64,000 nucleotides of DNA, taken from the NCBI RefSeq assembly GCF_014126825.1, contig NZ_CP059900.1, positions 3,920,954-3,984,953 on the forward strand, given 5' to 3'. This stretch comes from Tomitella gaofuii. Its GTDB lineage: Bacteria > Actinomycetota > Actinomycetes > Mycobacteriales > Mycobacteriaceae. Below the pieces are notes generated by a model that worked only from the letters and a program-made list of their open reading frames with translations, was not told the origin of the DNA and searched no databases. Below are positions 36,603 to 45,635 of this stretch, in pieces. Each line of letters begins with the position of its first letter. Within the stretch, counting starts at the first letter, position 1. The translations under genes and the position numbers were made by a program.

Positions 36603-38015
36603 TCACCCGCGCGGACGCAACCCCCGCAGCGTCCGCGAGCAGAGGACGCCCACCAGCAGTGCCGCCCCGAGCCCGGTCATCACCAGGCCGACGCGGTGGA
36701 ATCCGGCGTCGTCGATGGCGCCGCCCATGCAGATCTCGATGATGACGGCCGCGATGTTGGCCGCGATGTACTGCAGCGTCCGGTACATTCCGAGCGCCAC
36801 CCCCACCTCTTCCGTGGTGGTGACGGCGTTGACGATGTTCTGGTTGCCGATGTTGTTGAACGAGTTGGGTACGCCGAGGATCATGGCGATGCCAATGATG
36901 GCCGCGATCGTCACCGTCGAATCCGCCACCGTCGCCAGCAGCGCACCACCGACGACGAGGCCCACGGTGCCGATGAGCAGCGCCGGCCGCGGTCCGTGGT
37001 CGGTGTAGACGCGGGTGGCCGTGACGGTGGAGGCGATGCTCACGAGCGCCAGCGGCAGCATGATCAGCCCCGCGTGACCGGCGTCCATGCCTCGCCCGCC
37101 CTGCAGCCACTGCGGCAGCCCGAAGTACACCAGGTAGAAGGCGGTATAGGTGACGGTGGTGCGGCCGAGGGTCATCGCCAGCGGCCGGTTGCGGAGCATG
37201 GCGCGCACGTCGATGAAGGGTTCGGGCGCCCGCAGCTCCCGCCACACCAGCAGCCCGCCCGACACCAGCGCCACCGGCAGGAACGCCCACTGCGGCCGCT
37301 CCGCCAGCGACAGCAGGAACACCATCGTCGTGGTGATGCAGACGAGGAACAACGCCGTGCCGGGCAGGTCCATCCGGCGCAGTACGGCGCGCGCCCCGGG
37401 GTGCTCGCGGGGCACGTCCGGCGGGGCGACGCGCAACACCCACAGCCCGGTCAGCGCCGCCATCGGCAGGTTGACCCACATGATCGCCTGCCAGCCGAAG
37501 ACGGTGGTGAGCAGCCCGCCCAGGGTGGGCCCCAATGCCACCATCGACTGCGAGCACACCGTGAGCACCGCGAGCGCCGTCCGCGTCTCCGCGCTCTTCT
37601 CCGCCGCCACCCGGCGCACGATCATCATGGCGGTGGGGTACTGCGTGGCGGTGCCGACGCCGAGCAGCGCCCGCGCCACGATCAGCCAGGTCAGCGAGGG
37701 GGCCAGCGCGCCGAACACCGACGACGCCGCGATGATCGCCAGCCCCGTCAGATACATCCTGCGGGGGCCGAACAGCGCGCCGAGCCTGCCGGCCGCCGGC
37801 GAGACCACCGCGGTGGCGATGTACATCCCGGAGATCACCCAGGCGGTGCCCTCGAAGGTGCCGAAGTCGTGGGCGATGGCGATGACGGCGACCGCGATCA
37901 TCGACGAGTTCAGCGGCTGCAGCATCGAGCCGGTGCCGAGCCCCGTCGAAAGGGGCAGGGGCACCCGCGTGCGTTCCGGCGCCGTGGTGGCGCGCGAAGA
38001 GTTCCGCTTCATCAC
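36603..38015 (-). CDS. MFS transporter, DHA2/EmrB-like (14 segments)
   Basis: A 470-residue proton-driven exporter with about 14 helices. Recognisable elements are LNSSMIAVAVIAIAHDFGTFEGTAWVISGMYIATAV (helices 1-2) and RLGALFGPRRMYLTGL (motif A between helices 2 and 3). Such proteins often export drugs, dyes or lipids; no substrate can be assigned. The ATG pair at the start (MMKRNSS) leaves either Met possible. No regulator gene is beside it. Confidence 0.88.
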   Translation of the reverse strand: MMKRNSSRATTAPERTRVPLPLSTGLGTGSMLQPLNSSMIAVAVIAIAHDFGTFEGTAWVISGMYIATAVVSPAAGRLGALFGPRRMYLTGLAIIAASSVFGALAPSLTWLIVARALLGVGTATQYPTAMMIVRRVAAEKSAETRTALAVLTVCSQSMVALGPTLGGLLTTVFGWQAIMWVNLPMAALTGLWVLRVAPPDVPREHPGARAVLRRMDLPGTALFLVCITTTMVFLLSLAERPQWAFLPVALVSGGLLVWRELRAPEPFIDVRAMLRNRPLAMTLGRTTVTYTAFYLVYFGLPQWLQGGRGMDAGHAGLIMLPLALVSIASTVTATRVYTDHGPRPALLIGTVGLVVGGALLATVADSTVTIAAIIGIAMILGVPNSFNNIGNQNIVNAVTTTEEVGVALGMYRTLQYIAANIAAVIIEICMGGAIDDAGFHRVGLVMTGLGAALLVGVLCSRTLRGLRPRG

Positions 38016-38095
38016 ACTCCCAGGGCACCGATGCTGCGCAGGGTCAGCACTTCGCGGCGTGCGCGCGCCGCCCTGCGCGTGCCACGATCTCCACT

Positions 38096-38665
38096 ATGAC
38101 CCACGGTTCCCGCAGCGGATGGTCCGCCCCGTCGTCGCGGGGGCTCGGCACGCTGATCGTCATGGGCGTGTCGGGGTCGGGCAAGACGACGGTGGCCGCG
38201 CTGCTGGCCGAGCACCTGGGCCGGCCGATGCTGGAGGGCGACGACCTGCATTCGGACGATGCGGTGACGAAGATGGGTTCGGGGCACGCGCTCACCGACG
38301 CCGACCGGTGGCCGTGGCTGCGGCGGGTCCGCGCCTGGATCCTCGCCTCCGCCGCCGACGGCGCGCCCGGCGTGGTGGCCTGCTCCGCTCTCCGGCGCAC
38401 CTATCGGGACCTGCTGCGCGGCGCGGACGGCGGGCGTGAGCCGGGGCCGGCCCCTGTGCTCTTCGTCCACCTGCACGTCGGCCGCGCGGAGCTGCACCGG
38501 CGACTCGAGGCACGCGAGGGGCACTACATGAAGGCCCCGATGCTCGACTCGCAGCTCGCCACGCTCGAGCCGCCGACCGCCGACGAGCCCGCGATCACCG
38601 TCGACGCCGCAGGCACTCCCGGGCGGATCGTCGACGAGATCCTCCGGCGGCTCGACGCGCGGTGA
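38096..38665 (+). CDS. gntK: Gluconokinase
   Basis: A 189-residue P-loop sugar kinase phosphorylating gluconate to 6-phosphogluconate. The P-loop is MGVSGSGKTT (about residue 22), followed by LEGDDLHSDDAVTKMGSGHALTDADRWPWL, the gluconate-site block of GntK, and later CSALRRTYRDLLR and REGHYMKAPMLDSQLATLEPP. A 20-residue polar N-terminal extension precedes the fold. No gluconate permease is nearby. Confidence 0.9.
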   Translation: MTHGSRSGWSAPSSRGLGTLIVMGVSGSGKTTVAALLAEHLGRPMLEGDDLHSDDAVTKMGSGHALTDADRWPWLRRVRAWILASAADGAPGVVACSALRRTYRDLLRGADGGREPGPAPVLFVHLHVGRAELHRRLEAREGHYMKAPMLDSQLATLEPPTADEPAITVDAAGTPGRIVDEILRRLDAR

Positions 38666-38925
38666 CCGCCTGAGCGCACCAATCCCGTGGGCGCGCCGTC
38701 AGCCCGCGGGCGGCTCCCCAGCGCGCGGGCCGACTGGCCGCCCGGTCGCGAGCCGATCCGCCACCAGCGCGCCCGTCAACAGCCCACCCGCGAGCGGCGC
38801 GACTTCCAGCGAATCGGTCATCCGCAAAGCCCAGGTGAAACAGCCCGCGCGGCGCTGATCGGCCCGCGAGCTCTCCAAGCGCCCGCGAAGCGCAGACCGG
38901 CTCGCGCACGACACCCGTCCGCCGC
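38666..38925. other. Intergenic region without a convincing gene
   Basis: 260 bp. A 40-codon minus-strand frame (38699-38821; MTDSLEVAPLAGGLLTGALV...) is open, but it has no ribosome site or promoter. I see no strong hairpin or repeat. Confidence 0.4.
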
Positions 38926-39246
38926 TCACCACCCGGGCACCGGCGGTTTGACCCACATGATCCGTTCTTCGGGGTGGGCGCGCGCCGCCTCGTCACGGCC
39001 CGGATTGCGCTCGGCCCAGTCCTGCTTGCGCTCGAGCAGCTCCACCGTCGCGTCCCACGTGGCGCGCGAGCTCGGCGGGTGCACGCCGGCGGCCCGCGCG
39101 AAGCGGCGCAGCGTCGCCTCGTCCAGAGCGGCCAGCTCCCCGGCCGCGATGCGCCGGTCCCACGCGTACCGCGCGAGCGCGACGGCCTTCTCGTGCCGGC
39201 GGCGCCGGGCGAGCTCACTGTGCGCGAAGCCGTCCGGATCATCCAC
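38926..39246 (-). CDS. Small Arg/Glu-rich protein of unknown function
   Basis: A 106-residue soluble, mostly helical protein (SELARRRRHEKAVALARYAWDRRIAAGELAALDEATLRRFARAAGV...), ending EERIMWVKPPVPGW. I do not recognise a family. The GTG start is supported by TAGTGT ending 7 bp upstream (plus strand 39253-39258), the same leaderless arrangement as elsewhere in the window, which makes a real gene likely. Confidence 0.62.
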   Translation of the reverse strand: MDDPDGFAHSELARRRRHEKAVALARYAWDRRIAAGELAALDEATLRRFARAAGVHPPSSRATWDATVELLERKQDWAERNPGRDEAARAHPEERIMWVKPPVPGW

Positions 39247-39252
39247 GCGTCC

Positions 39253-39258
39253 ACACTA
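39253..39258 (-). promoter_or_regulatory. -10 hexamer placed for a leaderless transcript
   Basis: TAGTGT on the minus strand ends 7 bp before the GTG at 39246. Confidence 0.45.
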
Positions 39259-39454
39259 TCCTCGACTGCCCGGCGATGTCGCTGATCACACCACTCACCT
39301 GGCCTTTGTCGGTACTTGTCGGTGGCGGGGCGCAGGGTGGAGCAAACTGATGTTCGCATCGCGCGCAACCCGCTCCGCGATACGCACCGACGGGCGGCCC
39401 GCCGGTACCGGCAGCTGCACCGCGCAATGTTCCACCGCTCACGGAAGAGGCCCC

Positions 39455-40168
39455 ATGAACACCTGGTCCGACCAGCCCGTCTGCGCGTTCGATCTGGAGA
39501 CCACGGGCCCCGATCCCCTGTCGGCGCGGATCGTGACGGCGTGTGTCGCCATGCTCTCGCCCGCGCCCCGCACAGGGCCCGCCGCGAGCGTCCCGGCCCC
39601 GGATTCGGTCCGGACGTGGCTGGTCGACCCGGGCATTCCGATCCCGGCGGGCGCCACCGCCGTCCACGGGGTCAGCACCGAGGCCGCCCGGGCCGGCGGG
39701 GCCGAATACCGTTCCGGCTACACCGAGATCCGCGACGTGCTGCAGCAGGCATGGGAGGCGGGCGCGGTGGTGGTGGCGTTCAACGCCAGCTTCGACCTCA
39801 CCCTGATGGACGCCGAGGGTCGCCGCCAGGGGTTCCCGCCGCTCGCGCCCGCCCTGGTCGCGGATCCGTACGTGATCGACCGTGAGATGGACCGGTACCG
39901 CAAGGGCAAGCGGACCCTCGGCGACGTGTGCCGGCACTACGGGGTGCGGCTGGACAATTCGCACGAGGCCCGGGCGGACGCCGTCGCCGCCGCGCATCTG
40001 CTGACCGCGCTGGTGCACAAGTATCCGGACCTGCGCACCCTCGACATCGTCGCCGAGCAGACCCGCTGGCACGCCGAACGCCAGCGGAGCTTCGCCGAGT
40101 ACCTGGTGCGCGTCGGCCGCGACGCCGCCGACGTCAACGGCGAGTGGCCGATCCGCCGCGCCGCCTGA
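39455..40168 (+). CDS. DEDDh 3'-5' exonuclease (DnaQ/epsilon-like)
   Basis: A 237-residue exonuclease of the DnaQ fold. The acidic residues are in VCAFDLETTGPDP (Asp, Glu), VVAFNASFDLTLMD (Asp) and NSHEARADAVAAA (His, Asp), so the DEDDh set is complete. It is free-standing, as are the extra epsilon-like exonucleases of mycobacteria, and could act in repair or proofreading. The ATG follows GGAAGAGG. An in-frame upstream extension with GTG/ATG codons has no ribosome site. Confidence 0.85.
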   Translation: MNTWSDQPVCAFDLETTGPDPLSARIVTACVAMLSPAPRTGPAASVPAPDSVRTWLVDPGIPIPAGATAVHGVSTEAARAGGAEYRSGYTEIRDVLQQAWEAGAVVVAFNASFDLTLMDAEGRRQGFPPLAPALVADPYVIDREMDRYRKGKRTLGDVCRHYGVRLDNSHEARADAVAAAHLLTALVHKYPDLRTLDIVAEQTRWHAERQRSFAEYLVRVGRDAADVNGEWPIRRAA

Positions 40169-40198
40169 CGGCATCCGGCCCGCCCCGCCTGCCCGCCG

Positions 40199-40867
40199 CT
40201 ACCCCAGCAGGTGCGTGTACCGCGGCGCGTGCTCGGGCACGATCAGCCCGCCCAGCAGCAGGCGCAGCTGGGCGGCGCAGTATTCGCCGAGAGTCCACCG
40301 GGGCGAGAAGTGCCAGCGCTTGAGCGCCCACGCGTGGGCGAGCATCATCGCGTCGAAGGTCACCAGGTCCACGTCGACGTCGGCGACGGCGCCGGCCCGA
40401 ATCGCGTCGGCCAGCGCGCCGCGCAGCGGTGCCGCCGTGGAGATCTCGAGCTCCTTGATGCGGGCGCGCCCCGCGGGGGTGAGCGTGCGGCTCTCCCGGT
40501 AGGTGAGCACCACGGCGTCCAGGTTCTCGTCGACGATCTCCACATACCGGCGGAATCCGGCGGCGAACCGCTCCACCGGGTCGTCGCCGGCGCCGGCCAT
40601 GGCGGGTTCGAGCATGTCCTGGAACGCGTCGAGGATGCCGACGATGGTGCCCAGCAGCACGTCCTCCTTGCCGCCGAAGTATTTGTAGATCAGCCCCACG
40701 CTGACCTGCGCTTCGTCGGCGAGCGCCTGCATGGACATCTGGTGGAACCCGGTGCGTTCCATCACCCGCACCGCGGCGTCGAGGATCTGCCGGCGCCGCG
40801 AGCTCACCCGCACGGCGCGCACCGCCTCATCGACGGCCGCCGGACCGGTCTCCGTCGTGCGTGCCAT
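40199..40867 (-). CDS. TetR family regulator, probable controller of the acyl-CoA operon
   Basis: A 222-residue TetR protein: HTH at about residues 20-66 (ILDAAVRVMERTGFHQMSMQALADEAQVSVGLIYKYFGGKEDVLL) and a ligand domain after it. It is the last gene of the leftward acyl-CoA operon, 65 bp after the acyl-CoA dehydrogenase. Such TetR regulators usually respond to an acyl-CoA made by their own operon. Overlapping palindromes at 45510-45533, before the first gene, are candidate operators. The ATG at 40867 has GGAGG upstream; an ATG at 40888 also exists. Confidence 0.85.
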   Translation of the reverse strand: MARTTETGPAAVDEAVRAVRVSSRRRQILDAAVRVMERTGFHQMSMQALADEAQVSVGLIYKYFGGKEDVLLGTIVGILDAFQDMLEPAMAGAGDDPVERFAAGFRRYVEIVDENLDAVVLTYRESRTLTPAGRARIKELEISTAAPLRGALADAIRAGAVADVDVDLVTFDAMMLAHAWALKRWHFSPRWTLGEYCAAQLRLLLGGLIVPEHAPRYTHLLG

Positions 40868-40931
40868 CGCCTCCGCGCCTCCTTCCACCGCTCACTGTGT
40901 TTCCGCCGCTCACCGCGTCGCTCCCGCCCCG

Positions 40932-42119
40932 CTATAGTCCCAGGTCCTTGGCGACGATCGTCTTCATGATCTCGGTGGTGCCACCGTAGATGGTCTGGAT
41001 GCGGGCATCGACGAACGCCCGGGACACGGGGTATTCGCGCATGTACCCGTAGCCGCCGTGCAGTTGGAGGCAGCGGTCGGCGACGCGCACCTGCAGCTCG
41101 GTGGTCCACCATTTGAGCCGCGCCGCCCGCCCCGCGGTGAGCTCGCCGCGCACGTGGGCGGCGATGCAGTCGTCGAGGTAGGTGCGCGCCAGGTCCAGCT
41201 CGGTGGCCAGTTCGGCCAGCACGAACCGCGTGTTCTGGAACCGCGCGATCGGCGCGCCGAAGGCGGTGCGTTCCTGCACGTAGTCGAGGGTCTGCTGCAA
41301 CACCCCCTCCGCGGCGGCCACCGCGCCGACGGACAGGGACAGCCTCTCCTGCGGCAGGTTGTGCACGAGCATCCCGAAGCCGTCGCCCTCGGCACCCAGA
41401 CGGTTGGCCGCAGGCACCCGCATGTTCTCGAACGCCAGCTCGCTGGTGTCCTGCGCGTGCAGCCCGATCTTGTCCAGGTTGCGGCCGCGCACCAGGCCCG
41501 GCGTGTCGCCGTCGACGACGAGCAGGGTGAGCCCGCCGTGGCGGTCGTCGCCGGTGCGCACCGCCACGACGAACAGGTCGCCGTTCTGCCCGTTGGAGAT
41601 GAACGTCTTCGCCCCGTCCACCACGTAATCGTCGCCGTCGCGGACCGCGCTGGTGCGGATGCCGGCCAGGTCGCTGCCGGCGCCGGGTTCGGTCATCGCG
41701 ATGCCGAGGATGGTCTCGCCGGTGACGACGCCCGGCAGCCAGCGGGCCTGCTGCGCGGCGTCGGCCTGGTCGGTCAGATACGGCAGCACCACATCGTTCT
41801 GCAGGGACAGCCCGATGGCGCAGGCCGCCGCGCCCACCCGGGCCACCTCGTCGATGACGATGGCGTTGTAGCGGTAGTCGCGGACGCCGGGGCCGCCGCA
41901 GGACTCGGGCACGGAGAACCCGAGCATGCCCTGCCCGCCTGCCCCGGTGAAGAACTCCCGGGGCAGGGTGGCGGCGTCCTCCCACGCCTCCTGCCGGCCG
42001 GCCACCGCGTCGCGCACGTATCCGCGGACGGCCGCCCGGAAGTCGCGGTGCTCGTCCGCCTCGCCCAGCCGTGTCGACGGAATCGACTGCGCCGCAGCCG
42101 GGTCGGTGATCGTGCCCAT
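40932..42119 (-). CDS. Acyl-CoA dehydrogenase
   Basis: A 395-residue FAD enzyme that introduces an alpha-beta double bond into an acyl-CoA. Family blocks: GIAMTEPGAGSDLAGI (about 137-152), DGAKTFISNG, ERTAFGAPIARFQNTRF and the C-terminal IYGGTTEIMKTIVAKDL, which holds the usual position of the catalytic Glu. Its start overlaps the ligase stop (TGATG), implying translational coupling. In the operon it could act as an AliB-like cyclohexanecarboxyl-CoA dehydrogenase, an inference from neighbours only. Confidence 0.88.
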   Translation of the reverse strand: MGTITDPAAAQSIPSTRLGEADEHRDFRAAVRGYVRDAVAGRQEAWEDAATLPREFFTGAGGQGMLGFSVPESCGGPGVRDYRYNAIVIDEVARVGAAACAIGLSLQNDVVLPYLTDQADAAQQARWLPGVVTGETILGIAMTEPGAGSDLAGIRTSAVRDGDDYVVDGAKTFISNGQNGDLFVVAVRTGDDRHGGLTLLVVDGDTPGLVRGRNLDKIGLHAQDTSELAFENMRVPAANRLGAEGDGFGMLVHNLPQERLSLSVGAVAAAEGVLQQTLDYVQERTAFGAPIARFQNTRFVLAELATELDLARTYLDDCIAAHVRGELTAGRAARLKWWTTELQVRVADRCLQLHGGYGYMREYPVSRAFVDARIQTIYGGTTEIMKTIVAKDLGL

Positions 42120-43849
42120 CACGCGTCTCCGTCTCCGCCGCCGGTCCGGGTGAAAAGCCCCTGTGCCATGTCGTCGCGAGCCGTGGCAGTCGCCTTGTAG
42201 TGCAGCTTCTTTCCGGTGGCCGACACCGGCAGCGCGTCCACCATCCGGTACGCCCGGGGCCGCTTGAACCGCGAGAGCATCGGGTGCGTGCGGCAGTGCG
42301 CATCCAGCGCGTCGGCCGCCGCCCGCCCGTCCTCCGGCAGGCCCGCGCCCGCGCGGGGGACGATGTAGGCGACGACCAGCTGGCCCCACGTGTCGTCGGG
42401 CACGCCCACCACGAGCGCGTCGGCGACGCCCGGGTGCTCGCACAGCGCGGCTTCGACGCCCACCGGGTGCACGTTCTCTCCGCCGGAGAGCAGCATGTCG
42501 TCGCGGCGGCCGACGATCGTCACGTATTCGCCGTCGTCCCAGGTGGCCAGGTCGCCGATGTGCAGCCAGCCGTCGTGGAACTTGGCCGCGTCCTGCTCGG
42601 GGTTGGCCGAGTACTGGCCGGCGCTCTTGGGCGAGCGGACGATCACCTCGCCCACCTCCCGGCCGTCCCGGGCCACGGTCTCGTGCGGCTGGGCGGGCCG
42701 GTCGTCGAACAGCTTGACGACGGCCACGTCGTCGTCGATGCACGCCCGTCCCGCCGTGCCCGCCATCTCCGGCAGGTCGACGGGCCGCAGGAAGGTGTTC
42801 CAGAAGCCCTCGGTGCTGCCGTAGCCGTTGAAGATCCGCGGGTGCAGCAGACGCTGGTACCGAAGGGCCGCCTCGCGGTCCAGCGGGGAGCCCATCGTGA
42901 CCACCCCGCGCAGGGTGGACAGGTCGCGGGCCCTGGCCTCCTGCGCGTCGGAGAGCATCGCCAGGTTGGTCGGCGCGCCGATGAGGAACGTGAGCCCCCG
43001 TGATGCGACAAGGTCCAGCACCGTATCGGCGTCGAAGGTGCGCAGCGGCACCACGGAGCCGCCCACGTAGAACGACGGGTTGGGGCCCGCGCAGTACAGC
43101 CCGCCGCGGTGGAACCACGGCGACATGTTCAGCGTCGCGTCCTCGGGCGCGAGGGGGAACTGCATGATCACGTCGTGCGCGCTGAAGATCTCGATGGCGC
43201 TGTTCATCGGCACCCCCTTGGGCATGCCGGTGGTGCCGGAGGTGTAGAGCCGCGTCGTCTCCTCCCAGATCGTCCGGTCCACCTGCGGCACAGGGCCCGT
43301 CGATGCGGCGACGTCGTCGAAGCGCACCACGCGTGCGCCGTCGGGGGCCGCGATCGGCTCGCCGGGCCCCACCGCCACGATGGTCTCGGGGACGTGGCCG
43401 CTGCGGTTCAGCGCTTCCGCCGACATGGCGGCGTTCGCGCTGTCGTAGAAGAACACCCGCGGCCGGTTGTGGGTGAGGATGTAGGAGGTCTCGCCGGAGG
43501 CCAGGCGGAAGTTCATCGGTGAGCCGACGGCGCCGGCGACCTGGGTGGCCAGGTAGAGCTGCGCGAACTCGGGGCCGTTGAACAGCTGGTAGGCCACCAC
43601 GTCGCCGCGGCCCACGCCCAGCTCGGCCAGGCCCGCCGCCAGCGCGTCCACCGCCGCGCCCAGTTCGCGGTAGGTCCACGTGCGGCCCGACGCGGGATCG
43701 TCGATGGCGGTCCTGCCCGCGAACCGCCGGACGTTGCGCCGGAACCCGTTGATGTAGGTGAACGCGTTCTCGAAATAGGTGCGGTACGCCAGCGCGTCGT
43801 ATGCTCCGTCCCCCGCCGACTGTGACTGTGACTGTTGCGCGGTTGCCAT
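42119..43849 (-). CDS. Acyl-CoA synthetase / AMP-dependent CoA ligase (FadD-like)
   Basis: A 576-residue ANL-superfamily ligase that activates a carboxylic acid with ATP and CoA. The AMP-binding signature is RLYTSGTTGMPKGVPMN (about residue 205), followed by YGSTEGFWNTF and the hinge block WLHIGDLATWDDGEYVTIVGRRDDMLLSGGENV. The lysine needed for adenylation is probably that in ATGKKLHYKA, near the C-terminus. It lies in the middle of the operon. Its position suggests it activates the pathway's starting acid; the acid is unknown. Confidence 0.88.
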   Translation of the reverse strand: MATAQQSQSQSAGDGAYDALAYRTYFENAFTYINGFRRNVRRFAGRTAIDDPASGRTWTYRELGAAVDALAAGLAELGVGRGDVVAYQLFNGPEFAQLYLATQVAGAVGSPMNFRLASGETSYILTHNRPRVFFYDSANAAMSAEALNRSGHVPETIVAVGPGEPIAAPDGARVVRFDDVAASTGPVPQVDRTIWEETTRLYTSGTTGMPKGVPMNSAIEIFSAHDVIMQFPLAPEDATLNMSPWFHRGGLYCAGPNPSFYVGGSVVPLRTFDADTVLDLVASRGLTFLIGAPTNLAMLSDAQEARARDLSTLRGVVTMGSPLDREAALRYQRLLHPRIFNGYGSTEGFWNTFLRPVDLPEMAGTAGRACIDDDVAVVKLFDDRPAQPHETVARDGREVGEVIVRSPKSAGQYSANPEQDAAKFHDGWLHIGDLATWDDGEYVTIVGRRDDMLLSGGENVHPVGVEAALCEHPGVADALVVGVPDDTWGQLVVAYIVPRAGAGLPEDGRAAADALDAHCRTHPMLSRFKRPRAYRMVDALPVSATGKKLHYKATATARDDMAQGLFTRTGGGDGDA

Positions 43850-43864
43850 CGTGCTCGCCTCTCT

Positions 43865-44623
43865 CTACCCGGCCATGGTGAGGCCGCCGCTGACGCTCAG
43901 CGTCTGGCCTGTGATGTAGGAGGTCTCGGGCGAGACGAAGAACGTCGCCGCGGCCGCGACCTCCTCCGGCTGCGCGAGCCGGCGGAACGGGATCGCCTTG
44001 ACCAACGCTCCCTGCAGCTTCTCCGGCAGCGACCCGAACAGCGGGGTGTCCGTGGGGCCGGGGCACACGCAGTTGACGGTGATGCCGGCACGCGCCATCT
44101 CGCGGGCCAGCGACTTGGTCAGCGCGATGACCCCGCCCTTGGCGCCCGCGTAGATGGTTTCGCCCGCGCTGCCGACGCGCCCGGCGTCGCTGGCCAGGTT
44201 GACGACGCGGCCGTGGCCGGCCTCGGACATGGTGGGCAGGAACGCGCTGCACATGTTGACCGGGCCCAGGTAGTTGATGGCCGTGACCTTCTGCGCGAAC
44301 TCCGCGTCCGCCTCGAGGAACGGCGCGATACGGTCCCAGCCGGCGGCGTTGATGAGGATCGTGGGCACGCCCACCTCGGCGAGCACCCTGTCCCGCAGGG
44401 CGTCGACCCGGGCGCGGTCGGCGATGTCCACGCCCATCACCGTGATCCGGTCGGGGTGGTGTTCGGCCGTCGCGGCGGAGCCGGCCTCGTCCAGGTCGGC
44501 GGCCACCACGCGGGCGCCCCCGGCCGCGAGCCGCAGCGCGATGGCGCGGCCGATGCCCGAGCCCGCGCCGGTGACGACGGCGATATCGGTGCTGTTCCCC
44601 CCGGTGCTGTTCCCGCCGGCCAT
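43865..44623 (-). CDS. SDR dehydrogenase, similar to BadH (2-hydroxycyclohexanecarboxyl-CoA dehydrogenase)
   Basis: A 252-residue short-chain dehydrogenase: NAD site VVTGAGSGIGRA (about 17-28), catalytic Ser/Tyr/Lys in NLASDAG...YAGAKGG, and the end GQTLSVSGGLTMAG. Blocks such as NAAGWD, NLASDAGRVGSAGETIYAGAKGG and VCPGPTDTPLF strongly recall BadH of Rhodopseudomonas palustris, which oxidises a ring 2-hydroxyacyl-CoA. I compare from memory. Starts inside the stop codon of the hydratase (TGATG). A general 3-hydroxyacyl-CoA dehydrogenase role is the alternative. Confidence 0.85.
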   Translation of the reverse strand: MAGGNSTGGNSTDIAVVTGAGSGIGRAIALRLAAGGARVVAADLDEAGSAATAEHHPDRITVMGVDIADRARVDALRDRVLAEVGVPTILINAAGWDRIAPFLEADAEFAQKVTAINYLGPVNMCSAFLPTMSEAGHGRVVNLASDAGRVGSAGETIYAGAKGGVIALTKSLAREMARAGITVNCVCPGPTDTPLFGSLPEKLQGALVKAIPFRRLAQPEEVAAAATFFVSPETSYITGQTLSVSGGLTMAG

Positions 44624-45441
44624 CACTTCGCCTCCTCGGCATCCGCTGCCGCAGAAGGGAACCGCGGCGCACGCTTTTCGCGCAGCGCGGCGGCGCCCTC
44701 GACGACGTCGGGCGTCATGAAGCTGAGCATCTCGTAGGCGGCGGACTGGTCGAAGATGGGACCGGCGTCGCGCACCCAGCTGTTCAGCGCACGCTTGGTC
44801 CACCGGATGGCCTTCTGCGAACCGCTGCCGAGCACGTCCGCCACGCGCAGCGCCTCGTCCAGCACCTGGTCGCGCGGGAGCGCCTTGGAGACCAGGCCGA
44901 TGCGCTCTGCCTCCGCGCCGGTGACCATCTCGCCGGTGAGCAGGTAGTACTTGGCCTTGGCCAGGCTGGCGAGCAGCGGCCAGATGATGGCGGCGTGGTC
45001 GCCGGCCGCGACGCCCAGCTTGACGTGGCCGTCGCCGATCTTCGCGTCCTCGGCGACGATGGAGATGTCCGCCAGCAGGCCCACCACGGTGCCGGCGCCC
45101 ACGGCGACGCCGTTGATCGCGGAGACCACCGGCTTGTCGCAGTTGACGATGCCGTAGACCATCTCGCTCATCTCGTCGAGCATGTGCGCGACGGCGTCGT
45201 GGTCGCCGGCCATGCGCTCGACCATCGCCAGGTCGCCGCCCGCCGAGAACGCCTTGCCCGCACCGGTGACCACGACGGCGCGCGTCTGCGGGTCCTTCGC
45301 GACGTCGTGCCACACCCGGGCGAGCTCGCCGTGCATCTCCTCGTCGGTGGCGTTGTACTTCTCCGGCCTGTTGAGGGTGATGAGCAGGACGCCGTTGTCC
45401 CGTCGCTCGAAGGTGAGCTGCTGATAGTCGGTGTAGTCCAT
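44623..45441 (-). CDS. Enoyl-CoA hydratase/isomerase family protein
   Basis: A 272-residue crotonase-fold protein, first gene of the operon. The oxyanion-hole segments [18 protein letters not shown] (about 62-79) and [19 protein letters not shown] (about 108-126) are typical, but the second glutamate position of classical hydratases reads ...[13 protein letters not shown], so hydratase activity is not certain. It could hydrate a cyclohexene-carboxyl-CoA or linear enoyl-CoA. The ATG follows AGGAAGGGACACC. It does not look like the ring-opening BadI hydrolase. Confidence 0.87.
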   Translation of the reverse strand: MDYTDYQQLTFERRDNGVLLITLNRPEKYNATDEEMHGELARVWHDVAKDPQTRAVVVTGAGKAFSAGGDLAMVERMAGDHDAVAHMLDEMSEMVYGIVNCDKPVVSAINGVAVGAGTVVGLLADISIVAEDAKIGDGHVKLGVAAGDHAAIIWPLLASLAKAKYYLLTGEMVTGAEAERIGLVSKALPRDQVLDEALRVADVLGSGSQKAIRWTKRALNSWVRDAGPIFDQSAAYEMLSFMTPDVVEGAAALREKRAPRFPSAAADAEEAK

Positions 45442-45509
45442 GGTGTCCCTTCCTGGTCCGCCGATCTCCGACCCGTTGCGCGGCCGGAGCAGCTGACGTG
45501 AATATCGAC

Positions 45510-45533
45510 TCATTTGTAATGAATAGTCATTCA
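45510..45533. promoter_or_regulatory. Overlapping TCATT/AATGA palindromes upstream of the acyl-CoA operon
   Basis: TCATT-TGT-AATGA-ATAG-TCATT-CA: three alternating half-sites form two overlapping inverted repeats, and TGAAT-AGTC-ATTCA is also perfect. It lies 69-92 bp before the hydratase start, in an AT-rich patch, and is a candidate operator for the operon's TetR protein. Confidence 0.6.
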
Positions 45534-45623
45534 CCCCTTCTCAGTGAACCCCGTCACGTCCGATCCGTCAAGGGGTGCACGCCTGCGCGCTGCGGGTCGA
45601 CGCCCGGCGGCCGCGCGAACATC

Positions 45624-45629
45624 TACGCT
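45624..45629 (+). promoter_or_regulatory. -10 hexamer placed for a leaderless transcript
   Basis: TACGCT ends 7 bp before the GTG at 45636. Confidence 0.45.
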
Positions 45630-45635
45630 GGCCGG

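Noticed and set aside
38699-38821. Possible 40-residue minus-strand gene (MTDSLEVAPLAGG...)
   Set aside because: Amino acid pattern is plausible but there is no ribosome site, promoter or known family. Kept as intergenic.
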